Positions 30,075 to 38,621 of a stretch of DNA of 64,000 nt are shown here, piece by piece (positions within the stretch are counted from its first letter, which is position 1; the number at the start of each line of letters is the position of its first letter). Location: positions 2,497,501 to 2,561,500 of the forward strand of contig CP127080.1 in the NCBI GenBank assembly GCA_030252795.1, read 5' to 3'. The position numbers were made by a program, and so were the translations under genes. Origin of the DNA: Porticoccaceae bacterium LTM1. Its GTDB lineage: Bacteria > Pseudomonadota > Gammaproteobacteria > Pseudomonadales > Porticoccaceae. The notes beneath the pieces are model-generated. The model ran no database searches. It saw nothing but the letters and a program-made list of their open reading frames with translations, and was not told the origin of the DNA.

Positions 30075-30145
30075 GTTTTTGCTTCAGCGTTTTTAACAAA
30101 TACAAACGCGGGACTTTGCCCCGCGCTTCGAAAAGTGCACCAGAG

Positions 30146-30322
30146 GTCGCACGTCTGATGTCGCATGTCGCACGCTAAAACCAAGCAGCTTGCAGGTCGG
30201 GTTTAGTCTATCAAATACCTTACCAGCTACGACCATTCTTGACGGACCAAAACCCGATCCACATAGAGTGGTACTTTTAGCGTGCGACGTCAGACGTGCG
30301 ACGTGCGACGTGCGACGTGCGG
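30146..30322. repeat. Heptamer-array inverted element, copy 4 (dnaK/dnaJ)
   Basis: Left array GTCGCAC, GTCTGAT, GTCGCAT, GTCGCAC (30146-30173). Right array GTGCGAC, GTCAGAC, GTGCGAC, GTGCGAC, GTGCGAC, GTGCG (30282-30321). The arms are complementary and continue inward as GCTAAAA / TTTTAGC. A smaller GGGTTT / AAACCC pair lies in the 100-base core. The heptamer sequence differs from the other three copies, but period, layout and position (4 bases from the dnaK stop) are the same. Confidence 0.85.
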
Positions 30323-30326
30323 CCAA

Positions 30327-32246
30327 TTACTTCTGGTCGTCTTTAACTTCTTCAAACTCGGCGTCAACGACGTCGTCACCAGCCGGTTGCTCGGCATCAG
30401 CGCCGCCTTGAGCCTGGGCTTTTTCAGCTTGCTCGGCGTACATCTTCTGAGCCAGACCGGAAGTGGCTTCGGACAGTTTCTTGGCCGCTTCGTCCATCTT
30501 CTCTTTGTCGTCGCCTTTAACAGCCTCTTCCACTTCGGCGATAGCCGCTTCAATAGCAGCTTTCTCTTCAGCGGTGGCTTTGTCACCGGCTTCTTCCAAA
30601 GTTTTCTTGGCGGCGTGAGCAAGGCCATCCGCGCTGTTGCGCGCCTGAACCAGCTCTTCGAACTTGGCGTCGTCAGCAGCATTCGCTTCAGCGTCGCGAA
30701 TCATTTGATCAACTTCGTCATCGGACAAACCGGAGTTGGCCTTGATCACGATGGACTGTTCTTTGCCGGTCGCCTTGTCTTTAGCGTGAACGTTCAGGAT
30801 ACCGTTGGCATCGATGTCGAAGGTTACTTCGATCTGCGGCATGCCGCGCGGGGCTGGCGGAATGTCTGCCAGGTCGAAACGACCCAGTGACTTGTTCTGC
30901 GCCGCTTGCTTACGCTCACCCTGAACCACGTGAATGGTTACCGCAGTCTGGTTGTCATCGGCAGTTGAGAACACCTGAGACTTCTTGGTCGGGATAGTGG
31001 TGTTTTTCTCGATCAATGCAGTGGCAACGCCACCCATAGTTTCAATACCCAGTGTCAACGGAGTAACGTCCAGCAGCAGTACGTCTTTAACATCACCAGC
31101 CAGAACTGCGCCCTGAATGGCAGCACCGATAGCTACGGCTTCATCCGGGTTTACATCTTTACGCGGCTCTTTACCGAAGAACTCAGCCACTTTCGCCTGC
31201 ACCATCGGCATACGGGTTTGACCGCCCACCAAAATTACATCGTCGATTTCGGAAGCTGATTTGCCAGCGTCCTGCAGAGCGATACGGCAAGGCTCCAAAG
31301 AGCGTTTAACCAGCTCCTCTACCAGGGACTCCAGCTTGGCGCGAGTCAGCTTAACAACCAAGTGCTTGGGACCGGTGGCGTCCGCAGTGATGTACGGCAG
31401 GTTTACTTCGGTCTGCTGGCTGGAGGACAGCTCAATTTTCGCTTTTTCGGCAGCTTCTTTCAGGCGCTGCAGAGCCAGCGGGTCGTTGTGCAGGTCGATG
31501 CCGTTCTCTTTCTTGAACTCTTCGGCCAGATATTCGATCAGGCGCAGGTCGAAGTCTTCACCACCCAGGAAGGTGTCACCATTGGTGGCGAGTACTTCAA
31601 ACTGGTGCTCGCCGTCTACGTCGGCAATTTCGATAATGGAAACGTCAAAGGTACCACCACCCAGGTCGTATACCGCAATTACGTGGTCGCCCTTGGCTTT
31701 GTCCATACCGTAAGCCAGTGCAGCGGCGGTCGGTTCGTTAATGATACGTTTTACATCCAGACCAGCGATACGACCGGCGTCTTTGGTCGCCTGACGCTGG
31801 GAGTCGTTAAAGTAAGCCGGAACAGTAATCACCGCTTCGGTAACTTTTTCGCCCAGATAATCCTCGGCGGTTTTCTTCATCTTTTTCAGAACTTCGGCAG
31901 AGATCTGAGGCGCGGCTTTTTTCTCGCCTTTCACTTCTACCCAGGCGTCGCCATTGTCAGCTTTAACAATTTTGTACGGCACCATTTTGATGTCTTTCTG
32001 AACCACATCGTCCTCAAAACGACGACCGATCAGACGCTTAACGGCGAACAGGGTATTGTTCGGGTTAGTTACCGCCTGGCGCTTGGCAGACTGTCCTACC
32101 AGTACCTCGTTGTCGTCGTTGTAAGCAACAATGGATGGCGTGGTGCGAGAACCTTCTGCGTTCTCGATTACTTTAACTTTGTCGCCTTCCAGTACTGCCA
32201 CACAGGAGTTGGTAGTACCCAGGTCGATACCGATGATTTTTCCCAT
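30327..32246 (-). CDS. dnaK: Chaperone DnaK (Hsp70)
   Basis: Central Hsp70 chaperone. The 639-residue product starts [20 protein letters not shown], with the ATPase motifs [13 protein letters not shown] (about 195-207) and the hinge [15 protein letters not shown] (about 388-402), the substrate domain, a helical lid and a Gly/Ala/Gln tail ending [15 protein letters not shown] precedes the ATG. It has its own near-consensus heat-shock promoter (32309-32335) as well as the one upstream of grpE. Confidence 0.99.
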   Translation of the reverse strand: MGKIIGIDLGTTNSCVAVLEGDKVKVIENAEGSRTTPSIVAYNDDNEVLVGQSAKRQAVTNPNNTLFAVKRLIGRRFEDDVVQKDIKMVPYKIVKADNGDAWVEVKGEKKAAPQISAEVLKKMKKTAEDYLGEKVTEAVITVPAYFNDSQRQATKDAGRIAGLDVKRIINEPTAAALAYGMDKAKGDHVIAVYDLGGGTFDVSIIEIADVDGEHQFEVLATNGDTFLGGEDFDLRLIEYLAEEFKKENGIDLHNDPLALQRLKEAAEKAKIELSSSQQTEVNLPYITADATGPKHLVVKLTRAKLESLVEELVKRSLEPCRIALQDAGKSASEIDDVILVGGQTRMPMVQAKVAEFFGKEPRKDVNPDEAVAIGAAIQGAVLAGDVKDVLLLDVTPLTLGIETMGGVATALIEKNTTIPTKKSQVFSTADDNQTAVTIHVVQGERKQAAQNKSLGRFDLADIPPAPRGMPQIEVTFDIDANGILNVHAKDKATGKEQSIVIKANSGLSDDEVDQMIRDAEANAADDAKFEELVQARNSADGLAHAAKKTLEEAGDKATAEEKAAIEAAIAEVEEAVKGDDKEKMDEAAKKLSEATSGLAQKMYAEQAEKAQAQGGADAEQPAGDDVVDAEFEEVKDDQK

Positions 32247-32308
32247 TTCTCTGTTCTCCAGAAACTTTAGTAAGCCCTTAGGCTCAGATCTTCATTCGCT
32301 TGGTGTTG

Positions 32309-32335
32309 ATATGGGGTTGTTCACCCCGCTTTCAA
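32309..32335 (-). promoter_or_regulatory. Sigma-32 promoter upstream of dnaK
   Basis: Minus strand TTGAAA (32335-32330), 13-bp spacer, CCCCATAT (32316-32309). The E. coli heat-shock consensus is CTTGAAA-N13-CCCCATNT; only the base before TTGAAA differs (G for C). Predicted start near 32302, about 55 bases before the ATG. Confidence 0.88.
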
Positions 32336-32354
32336 CCCCGACTTTGTATTTCCT

Positions 32355-32454
32355 GTCATTCTGAGTGCAGCGTAGACAAAAGCGCGTTGGGCACCCCAGG
32401 GCGACAATCTCGCTCTTTGCCAAGCCTGAGATCCTTCGCTACGCTCAGGATGAC
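32355..32454. repeat. Inverted GTCAT-CTGAG...CTCAGGATGAC repeat
   Basis: GTCATTCTGAGTGCAGCGTA at 32355 faces TACGCTCAGGATGAC ending at 32454. The right half shares a 25-base unit, with one difference, with 46116-46140. This resembles a dispersed palindrome seen in many bacterial genomes. It lies between dnaK and grpE next to a perfect GACAATAGGGC-tac-GCCCTATTGTC hairpin at the grpE end. Confidence 0.6.
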
Positions 32455-32474
32455 AATAGGGCTACGCCCTATTG

Positions 32475-33020
32475 TCAGTTTTTAACCACTACAACCATGG
32501 CCGGGCGTACCAGGCGGCCACTCAGGGTGTAGCCCTTCTGGAATACTTCCAGCACGGTGTTATTTTCCATATCCGGGTTAGGCACCATGCTCATTGCCTG
32601 ATGCAACTCCGGGTCAAACGGCTGGCCAGCAGGGTCAACAGCTTCTACCTTGAAGCGCGCCAGCACGTCGATAAAACTTTTCAGAGTCAGTTGAATACCT
32701 TCCGAGGCCTGACCGTCTTCAACCGCCAACGCTCGCTCCAGGTTATCCACCACCGGCAGTAATTCACCGACAAATTTTTCCAGCGCGAACTTGTGTGCAT
32801 TCTCCACATCGCGCTCGCTGCGACGACGCACGTTTTGCATCTCGGCCTGGGCACGCAGCAAATCCTCTCTGGCGTTGTCTAGATCCTGCTGCAGCTGATC
32901 CAGGGCATCCGGCTGCTCTTCCGGCTGTTGATCCACCTGCTGCTCAGCAGCTACCTCTTCGATTGACTGCTCTTCGCACTGAGCATTTTTGTCTTCACTG
33001 GACACGCTGTTCTCCGTCAA
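32475..33020 (-). CDS. grpE: Nucleotide-exchange factor GrpE
   Basis: Exchanges ADP for ATP on DnaK. The 181-residue product has an acidic Gln/Glu-rich N-terminus (residues 1-45), the long coiled coil ([20 protein letters not shown], then [20 protein letters not shown]) and the C-terminal beta domain with [13 protein letters not shown] and [20 protein letters not shown], the GrpE signature. First gene of the grpE-dnaK-dnaJ block, divergent from recN, with a sigma-32 promoter upstream. Confidence 0.97.
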   Translation of the reverse strand: MTENSVSSEDKNAQCEEQSIEEVAAEQQVDQQPEEQPDALDQLQQDLDNAREDLLRAQAEMQNVRRRSERDVENAHKFALEKFVGELLPVVDNLERALAVEDGQASEGIQLTLKSFIDVLARFKVEAVDPAGQPFDPELHQAMSMVPNPDMENNTVLEVFQKGYTLSGRLVRPAMVVVVKN

Positions 33021-33049
33021 TATTGCGGTTGTTACTGTGTTTGACCGGT

Positions 33050-33076
33050 ATATGGGGCTCCACTATGAAGTTTCAA
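33050..33076 (-). promoter_or_regulatory. Sigma-32 promoter upstream of grpE
   Basis: Minus strand TTGAAA (33076-33071), 13-bp spacer, CCCCATAT (33057-33050). It has the same hexamer, spacing and -10 element as the dnaK promoter. Predicted start near 33043, about 23 bases before the grpE ATG. Confidence 0.88.
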
Positions 33077-33136
33077 CCCCTACAGAGCTTCTCAAAGAAC
33101 AGATAATCGGTTTATGATGGGCTCACCCAAAAACTA

Positions 33137-33152
33137 CTGAATAAATAACCAG
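33137..33152 (+). promoter_or_regulatory. Probable LexA box at recN
   Basis: CTGAATAAATAACCAG: CTG and CAG half-sites in the 16-bp LexA frame with an AT-rich centre (consensus CTGT-N8-ACAG). It overlaps the first base of the recN GTG start, downstream of a possible -10 (TTATGAT near 33110). recN is a classical SOS gene. Confidence 0.55.
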
Positions 33153-34822
33153 TGCTACTATCTCTCAACATTCAGAATTTCACCCTGGTGGAGTCGTTGG
33201 AAGTGGACTTTGCCAGCGGTATGACCGCCATCACAGGTGAAACCGGTGCGGGTAAATCCCTTACCCTGGATGCCTTATCCATGGCACTGGGTGATCGTGC
33301 CGACAGCGACCGCATTCGCCAGGGAGCCAATCGCGCCGAAGTGAGCGCCCGATTTGAGATTGCCGGCCTCAGCGACGCCAGGCACTGGTTGGCAGAGCAC
33401 GATTTTGAGAGTGATGACGAATGCCTGCTGCGACGGGTGTTCTCACGCGATGGTCGCTCACGGGGCTATATCAACGGCCAACCCGCCACCATGCAGCAGC
33501 TGCAACAATTTGGCGAACTGTTGATCGACATTCACAGCCAGCACGAGCATCAATCACTATTGCGCCGCGACACTCACCGGGTACTTCTGGACGCATTTGG
33601 CGGTCACCAATCACTCGCCGAGCAGACCGCCGACGCTTACCAGGTCTGGCGCCAGTGCCAGAAACAACTGGAGCAGCTATCCACTCAAAGCTCCGAACTG
33701 AATGCCCGACGCGAGTTATTAAGTTTCCAGGTTCAGGAGCTGGATGATCTGAGCCTGAAAACTGGTGAGCTGGAAGAACTGGAGCATCAGCAAAAACTGC
33801 TGGCCAATGCCGAGCATGTACTCACTGATACTCATCGCCTGTTATCCCTCTGCAGTGAAGACGACCACTTCAGCCTGCTGAGCGGCCTCAGCCAGGCATG
33901 TTCACTCGTGGGAGCTATCCCTGGTAAGCAATCTGCCCTGCTGGAAATAGAGGAGATGCTGACCAGCGCAAAAATCCATGTGGAAGAAGCCAGTAATAAC
34001 TTGCGTCATTATGTGGACAGCGTTGAGCTCGATCCTGAAAAATTGCAGGAAGTGGAAGAGCGCCTCAGTCTTATTTATCAGCAGGCGCGCAAACACCGTA
34101 TAGAACCGGAGGCACTGCTGGCCCTACACCAGCAGTTACAGGAGGAACTGGCCGAACTCAGTGGCGGGGAGCAGGATCTGGAAGCTTTGGCCAAACAGGC
34201 AGAGACCCTGCGCAGTCAGTATCAGTCTATGGCCTCTGAATTGACGGAAAAAAGAACTCATACTGCCAGCAAGCTGGCAAAAGCCGTCAATGATTACTTT
34301 CCGGATCTGGCGATGAAAGGTGCCGAGTTAAATGTTTCCCTGACTCAGGCCAACCCAAGTCTCCACGGCAATGAATCGGTTGAATTTGTGGTGCGTACTA
34401 ACAGTGGTCAACCCCACAAACCGTTAAGCAAGGTTGCTTCCGGTGGTGAGCTTTCGCGAATCAGTCTGGCTATCCAGGTTGCCACTGCCAAAGTAAATAC
34501 CAAGCCAACACTGGTCTTTGACGAGGTGGACGTGGGCATTGGTGGTTCCACAGCCGCGGTGGTTGGAAAACTGCTTCGAGAGCTGGGTAACCCGGGCCAG
34601 GTGATCTGTGTAACTCACCTGCCACAAGTGGCCAGTTGTGCCCACCATCATTGGCAGGTGAGTAAAGCCAGTGACAAAAAGTCTACCCACACCAAATTAC
34701 TGGTGCTGGAGCAGGACCACCGAGTGGAAGAGATTGCCCGAATGCTGGGTGGAATGACAATAACCGATCAAACCCGCACGCATGCGCGGGAGATGTTGGA
34801 ATTATCAAATAGTCCGGCTTGA
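33152..34822 (+). CDS. recN: DNA repair protein RecN
   Basis: SMC-like ATPase that helps hold and repair double-strand breaks. The 556-residue product starts with GTG (MLLSLNIQNFTLVESLEVDF), Walker A TGETGAGKS (about 29-37), a long coiled coil (about 150-370), then the ABC signature VASGGELSRISLAIQ and Walker B TLVFDEVDVGIGG near residues 420-465. No Shine-Dalgarno sequence is visible before the GTG, since that stretch is the LexA-box-like sequence. The start nevertheless matches the family N-terminus exactly. Divergent from grpE, as is common. Confidence 0.96.
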   Translation: MLLSLNIQNFTLVESLEVDFASGMTAITGETGAGKSLTLDALSMALGDRADSDRIRQGANRAEVSARFEIAGLSDARHWLAEHDFESDDECLLRRVFSRDGRSRGYINGQPATMQQLQQFGELLIDIHSQHEHQSLLRRDTHRVLLDAFGGHQSLAEQTADAYQVWRQCQKQLEQLSTQSSELNARRELLSFQVQELDDLSLKTGELEELEHQQKLLANAEHVLTDTHRLLSLCSEDDHFSLLSGLSQACSLVGAIPGKQSALLEIEEMLTSAKIHVEEASNNLRHYVDSVELDPEKLQEVEERLSLIYQQARKHRIEPEALLALHQQLQEELAELSGGEQDLEALAKQAETLRSQYQSMASELTEKRTHTASKLAKAVNDYFPDLAMKGAELNVSLTQANPSLHGNESVEFVVRTNSGQPHKPLSKVASGGELSRISLAIQVATAKVNTKPTLVFDEVDVGIGGSTAAVVGKLLRELGNPGQVICVTHLPQVASCAHHHWQVSKASDKKSTHTKLLVLEQDHRVEEIARMLGGMTITDQTRTHAREMLELSNSPA

Positions 34823-34845
34823 TGGGCTCGAGTAGCAAAGTCAGT

Positions 34846-35085
34846 TTAACTGACCGTTGAACACTTAAGCTGTGTTCGCAGCTTTAATTGGTATTGCGCT
34901 GCCAGTAGCCCTTCTTTTCTGAGAATATCGACAAAGACTTCCATTTCACGAGTAGCCCTATTTTGGCTATCCAGTGGCCCAACGGTGGGAACCTCTCTGG
35001 TACTGAAATACCAGCCATCCCCCATATGATAAATGCGATTGCTCCGGAACCAGGCTTTTTCCGGCTCGCCAGCGCGACACTGCAT
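34846..35085 (-). CDS. Small DUF6316-like protein (79 aa)
   Basis: The 79-residue product has FRSNRIYHMGDGWYFSTREV near residues 12-31 followed by VGPLDSQNRATREMEVFV. The pattern F/W-R-x-R, GWYF-TRE, GP-S/D-x, then an amphipathic helix resembles short pseudomonad proteins I recall as DUF6316; no function is known. A GAGGTGA ribosome site lies five bases before the ATG. Located between the convergent recN gene and fur, on the same strand as fur but separated from it by the GGATG-hairpin element copy A. Confidence 0.65.
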   Translation of the reverse strand: MQCRAGEPEKAWFRSNRIYHMGDGWYFSTREVPTVGPLDSQNRATREMEVFVDILRKEGLLAAQYQLKLRTQLKCSTVS

Positions 35086-35211
35086 GGTCTCACCTCACGT
35101 CTTCACCCAGTGATTTAAGCGTAGCTTGTGACTGGATTCGGGAACGAAAAAAGCTGACCAAAGGCTACCCGAAAGTCTCTTGATATAGAGGGTTAACTCT
35201 GGCTTGAGGGC

Positions 35212-35330
35212 ATAAATAGGGCAGGGCTTGATGTGACCATGGGCAGTAAGAATACTGGCCTCGAGCCCCCGTGGATGACTCTTTACCTATGGGTAGTACG
35301 ACGTGTCACAGCAAGCCCAGCCCTATTTAT
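35212..35330. repeat. GGATG-core hairpin element, copy A
   Basis: Arms 35212-35237 and about 35305-35330 are complementary at about 24 of 26 positions (left arm begins ATAAATAGGGCAGGGCTTG). The core between contains GGGCAGT-aagaat-ACTGGCC, CTCGAG, a GTGGATGACTC box and ACGACGTGTCAC, shared with copies at 43151 and 58116. The arms share no sequence with those of the other copies. It lies downstream of fur in a 344-bp stretch without other genes. Confidence 0.85.
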
Positions 35331-35429
35331 ACCGCACACCTGCAACTCGCTATCCTCTTAATAAAGGAAAGCGAACGCCGCAGGTAAGTAAGGAAATCCA
35401 GGCGAAAGAAGTTTTGTGACTGAGAAGTA

Positions 35430-35837
35430 TTATTTCTTGGGTTTGACGTACAGAACCAGGCTGTGGCCAATAATTTCGTAACCGTGCTCGCTGGCAATTT
35501 TGTGTTGCAGCTGCTCGATCTCTTCACTGTGAAACTCAATCACCTGCCCGGTAACCGAACACACCATGTGATCGTGATGCTCTTCACTGGCCAGCTCGTA
35601 CACCGCCGGACCGTTGTCAAAGTTGTGCCGCTCAACCAGACCCGCAGCTTCAAACTGGGTCAATACGCGGTAGACGGTAGCAATTCCCACATCATCGCCA
35701 GCATCGGAAAGGGCCTTGTAGACATCTTCAGCACTGAGGTGTCGATTGCTCTCGGATTCCATAATCTGGAGTATTTTGAGACGCGGCAAGGTGACTTTCA
35801 GCCCCGCCTTGCGCAACTCCTGATTTTCATTCGGCAT
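35430..35837 (-). CDS. fur: Ferric uptake regulator Fur
   Basis: Fe(II)-dependent repressor of iron uptake. The 135-residue product has the winged helix (ELRKAGLKVTLPRLKILQIM; VGIATVYRVLTQFEAAGLV), the metal-binding EEHHDHMVC stretch (about residues 86-94) and the dimerisation domain. The second Cys of the E. coli CxxC pair is Thr here (CSVTGQ), as in Pseudomonas Fur, so a structural Zn(Cys4) site of the E. coli type is not expected. Divergent from bamE, the standard arrangement. Confidence 0.97.
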   Translation of the reverse strand: MPNENQELRKAGLKVTLPRLKILQIMESESNRHLSAEDVYKALSDAGDDVGIATVYRVLTQFEAAGLVERHNFDNGPAVYELASEEHHDHMVCSVTGQVIEFHSEEIEQLQHKIASEHGYEIIGHSLVLYVKPKK

Positions 35838-35909
35838 GTGTCTACCCCTTCTCAGCGTTTTCTAGAGAGGGTATTATCCCCTTTCGCTTCACAGACTGGA
35901 ACCCCTGAA

Positions 35910-36269
35910 ATGCGCCGCACACTACAACTGACTATCATCGCGTCCCTGTTGCTCACCCTGAGTGCCTGCCAAAATTTCGGGTTTCCGGGCGTATATAAGA
36001 TTCCTATACAGCAAGGCAATATCATCACCCAGGAAATGGTGGATCAGCTGGAGCCGGGCCGCACCAAAGCCCAGGTTCAGTTTATTCTCGGCACCCCACT
36101 GATTGCGGATAGCTTCCACTCAGACCGCTGGGATTATTTTTACAGCATGGACGACCGCCAATCACCGGAAAAGCGCGAGCGACTGACGGTATTTTTTGAA
36201 GATGGCAAGCTGACCCACATCGTGGGTGATTTTGTTCCATCCAGCGCCAAGCAAGTTGGAACTGAATAA
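35910..36269 (+). CDS. bamE: Outer-membrane assembly lipoprotein BamE (SmpA)
   Basis: Lipoprotein of the BAM complex that inserts outer-membrane proteins. The 119-residue product has a lipoprotein signal peptide with lipobox LSAC (Cys20), then the SmpA/OmlA domain: YKIPIQQGNIITQEMVDQL, GRTKAQVQFILGTPLI and WDYFYSM. The ATG at 35910 is chosen because it begins the signal peptide; the frame is open further upstream. Divergent from fur. Confidence 0.96.
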   Translation: MRRTLQLTIIASLLLTLSACQNFGFPGVYKIPIQQGNIITQEMVDQLEPGRTKAQVQFILGTPLIADSFHSDRWDYFYSMDDRQSPEKRERLTVFFEDGKLTHIVGDFVPSSAKQVGTE

Positions 36270-36282
36270 ACAATCTTTCCAT

Positions 36283-36316
36283 AAAAAGCCCGCACATTGC
36301 GGGCTTTTTTATTTTT
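36283..36316. terminator. Bidirectional terminator between bamE and rnfH
   Basis: AAAAAGCCCGC-acatt-GCGGGCTTTTTT, with T-runs on both strands, between convergent genes. Confidence 0.92.
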
Positions 36317-36343
36317 CGGGCTCTCTACACAGAGATTCCCTGC

Positions 36344-36664
36344 TCAAGACTCTCTTTGCTGCTTCGCTTTCTCGGCGCGCTTGCGGCGCACCTCTTTCGG
36401 GTCGGCAATCAAAGGGCGGTATATCTCCACCCGGTCTCGCGGTTGCAACTGGTAGCGTTCTGCTGCCTCAAGCCCTTTGGTGCCAAGAGCCTGTCCGAAA
36501 ATCCCCAACCTGGCATTCTCCAGGTCAATGCCCGGAAAGTGATTGTCGATACCAGAGGCAAGAACCGCCTGCCGGGCAGTAGTGCCCTCCTCTACCTGCA
36601 TCTCAATAATCTTCTGCTTGTCCGGCAGAGCGTATGCGACTTCTACAGTAATTAATTTACTCAT
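36344..36664 (-). CDS. rnfH: RnfH / UPF0125 family protein
   Basis: Small beta-grasp protein of uncertain role, usually found next to ratA. The 106-residue product carries ITVEVAYALPDKQKIIEMQV at the N-terminus and LGIFGQALG, RDRVEIYRPLIADPKEVRRK near the C-terminus, which is the family signature. It follows ratA by 8 bases on the same strand, so the transporter, ratA and rnfH form one unit. Confidence 0.92.
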   Translation of the reverse strand: MSKLITVEVAYALPDKQKIIEMQVEEGTTARQAVLASGIDNHFPGIDLENARLGIFGQALGTKGLEAAERYQLQPRDRVEIYRPLIADPKEVRRKRAEKAKQQRES

Positions 36665-36672
36665 ACTCAGAA

Positions 36673-37107
36673 CTATCCATAAAGCTGATCGGCACGGCGA
36701 CAGAGAGAATCCACCAAATTATTGGCGACCTGGGTAAATAACCCCGAAGCCGCAAATGCGAGCACCGAATTTTTGAATTCGAACTCAAGTGAAAGGCTGA
36801 CTTTACAGGCCGAGTCACTAAGTGCGTTAAATTGCCAAACTCCCAGCAAGCGTTTAAATGGGCCATCCTCAAGGGACATTTCAATGCGCTCCGGCCGTTG
36901 CAATTGATTACGTGTAGTAAATTGCTGACCGACACCGGATTTTTTCAGCGTCAACCGAGCCACCATCTCGTGATCGGTCTGCGACTGGATCTCGGCAGCC
37001 ACGCAGCCATCCATAAATTCCGGATAGGCAGCCACATCGTTAACCAGATCAAACATTGCCTGCGCAGAGTGCATTACCAGCGCACTGCGATTAATAATGG
37101 TGGACAT
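36673..37107 (-). CDS. ratA: RatA family protein (START/polyketide-cyclase fold)
   Basis: Homologue of E. coli RatA, reported to bind the 50S subunit; the family is also compared with Coq10-type ubiquinone-binding proteins. The 144-residue product opens MSTIINRSALVMHSAQAMFD and contains DVAAYPEFMDGC and a C-terminal helix FTQVANNLVDSLCRRADQLY, typical of the family. Its ATG overlaps the stop of the upstream transporter gene (TGATG). The ratA-rnfH pair opposite smpB is a conserved arrangement; the transporter between ratA and smpB is extra. Confidence 0.93.
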   Translation of the reverse strand: MSTIINRSALVMHSAQAMFDLVNDVAAYPEFMDGCVAAEIQSQTDHEMVARLTLKKSGVGQQFTTRNQLQRPERIEMSLEDGPFKRLLGVWQFNALSDSACKVSLSLEFEFKNSVLAFAASGLFTQVANNLVDSLCRRADQLYG

Positions 37108-38474
37108 CAGAGGTACTCACCTGACAGTTGATAGATTCCCGAGGCGAGAATGATAGCGATGGCGAGGGGGCAAATAAACTTTATTAACCCGGTCCAGATC
37201 ATGTAAAGCCAATGAGGCTCCGTGTGCAGCTCTTCACGCAGAAGAGTTGATCGCACTCGCCAACCAACAAAAATGGCAATCAGCAACGCCGATACCGGTA
37301 ACAACAGCGAGCTGGTCAGAGTATCTACCATTCCATAGAAATTGAAATCACCCAACCATCGATTGAACGAGAAAATGGTTCCAAGGCCTAGCGCCCAGGC
37401 GGCCAGCCCCGCCAGAAGACTCGCAAAGAATCGATTACACCGGGTGGACTCAACCAGCCAGGCTACCGCTGGCTCAAGCAGTGAAATGGCCGAACTCCAC
37501 GCAGCCAGCAGAGCCATCAAAAAAAACAGCGCCCCCCACAGTAACCCCCCCGACATATTGGCAAATGCCCACGGCAGCGTTACAAAAATCAGTCCTGGCC
37601 CAGTACTGGTATCTACTTCTGGATTAGAGGTGACTATGGAAAAAACAACAATCCCAAAGCCAACTGCCACTAACAACCCAATCAGGGTAACCACCAATAG
37701 ATTTCGAGCCACCGGTGGGTGGTCTGGCATATAAGCACCATAGGCCATCATTGAACCCACCCCGATGCTAAGGGTAAAGCAGGCCAACCCCAAGGCTGCC
37801 AATGTGGTGGATGCCGTTAACTGACTCCAGTCAACATCAAACATAAATCGTGCAGCCAGCTCTAACCCCCCTTGCTGATAACTGAAGTTAATTAAAACCA
37901 GCAGTAATACCAGCATGATGGGTACCAGCCATCGAACCGCATTGCCAAGCCCTTTGTGCACACCCCGCATCACAACCAGAACAGAGCACAATATAAAAGC
38001 ACTCTGCCAGGTCATCATCTGGTTGGGGTTATCCAGGAGCAGTCGAAAATGCTCGGCATGATCATTCACATTTTTTGCCTGCAGCGAACCTGTAGCGGTA
38101 TCCAGCAGGTACTGGATTGACCAGCCAGCCACCACAGAATAGTAGGAGAGGATCAACAGGCCAGTGATAACGCCAAGCCAGCCCAGAGCTGCCCATTTCT
38201 GGCTTAAACCCGACTCCCTACTCAAGTAGCGAATGGCATTAACCGGACTCTGGCGAGCGCGACGCCCCAACGTTGTTTCCGCCAACAGCAAAGGCAACCC
38301 AAGCACCAGAGTAAACAACAGGTAGAGCAGAACAAATTCCGCTCCGCCATGCTCCCCTACAAGATAGGGGAACTTCCAAAGTGCCCCCAAACCGATGCTG
38401 GAACCGGCAGCGGCACATATGTAAGTCCAATGGTTATCCCATACCCCATGGATTCTTTTATTTTTTTCTACCAT
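37107..38474 (-). CDS. Sodium:neurotransmitter symporter family (NSS/SNF) transporter
   Basis: Na+-coupled amino-acid-type importer in the inner membrane, of the LeuT fold. The 455-residue product has the signature start WDNHWTYICAAAGSSIGLGA then LWKFPYLVGEHGG, about 11-12 hydrophobic segments, and GVGSMMAYGAYMPDHPP mid-protein. Substrate unknown; NSS members carry tryptophan, leucine, tyrosine or other amino acids. It heads a unit with ratA and rnfH through a one-base stop/start overlap, an unusual partner set. Confidence 0.93.
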   Translation of the reverse strand: MVEKNKRIHGVWDNHWTYICAAAGSSIGLGALWKFPYLVGEHGGAEFVLLYLLFTLVLGLPLLLAETTLGRRARQSPVNAIRYLSRESGLSQKWAALGWLGVITGLLILSYYSVVAGWSIQYLLDTATGSLQAKNVNDHAEHFRLLLDNPNQMMTWQSAFILCSVLVVMRGVHKGLGNAVRWLVPIMLVLLLVLINFSYQQGGLELAARFMFDVDWSQLTASTTLAALGLACFTLSIGVGSMMAYGAYMPDHPPVARNLLVVTLIGLLVAVGFGIVVFSIVTSNPEVDTSTGPGLIFVTLPWAFANMSGGLLWGALFFLMALLAAWSSAISLLEPAVAWLVESTRCNRFFASLLAGLAAWALGLGTIFSFNRWLGDFNFYGMVDTLTSSLLLPVSALLIAIFVGWRVRSTLLREELHTEPHWLYMIWTGLIKFICPLAIAIILASGIYQLSGEYL

Positions 38475-38621
38475 CCAGTCGCCGGTTATCGTTTTAATAT
38501 TGCTGTCGATTGTAACGACAATCCAATGCCAACACTATTTTGAGCCAGCTATCCTTCTCTTGCTGAGAAATAGCTCCCAGACAATAGTGTTCGAGCCTCT
38601 CTATCCGTATAATCCACCGCC

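Noticed and set aside
31362-32270. 302-residue open frame on the plus strand
   Set aside because: Antisense to dnaK; Gly/Phe/Val-rich mirror of dnaK codons.
35430-35837. Missing second Cys in Fur as a defect
   Set aside because: Single-Cys Fur proteins are normal in Pseudomonas relatives; the rest of the metal site is intact.
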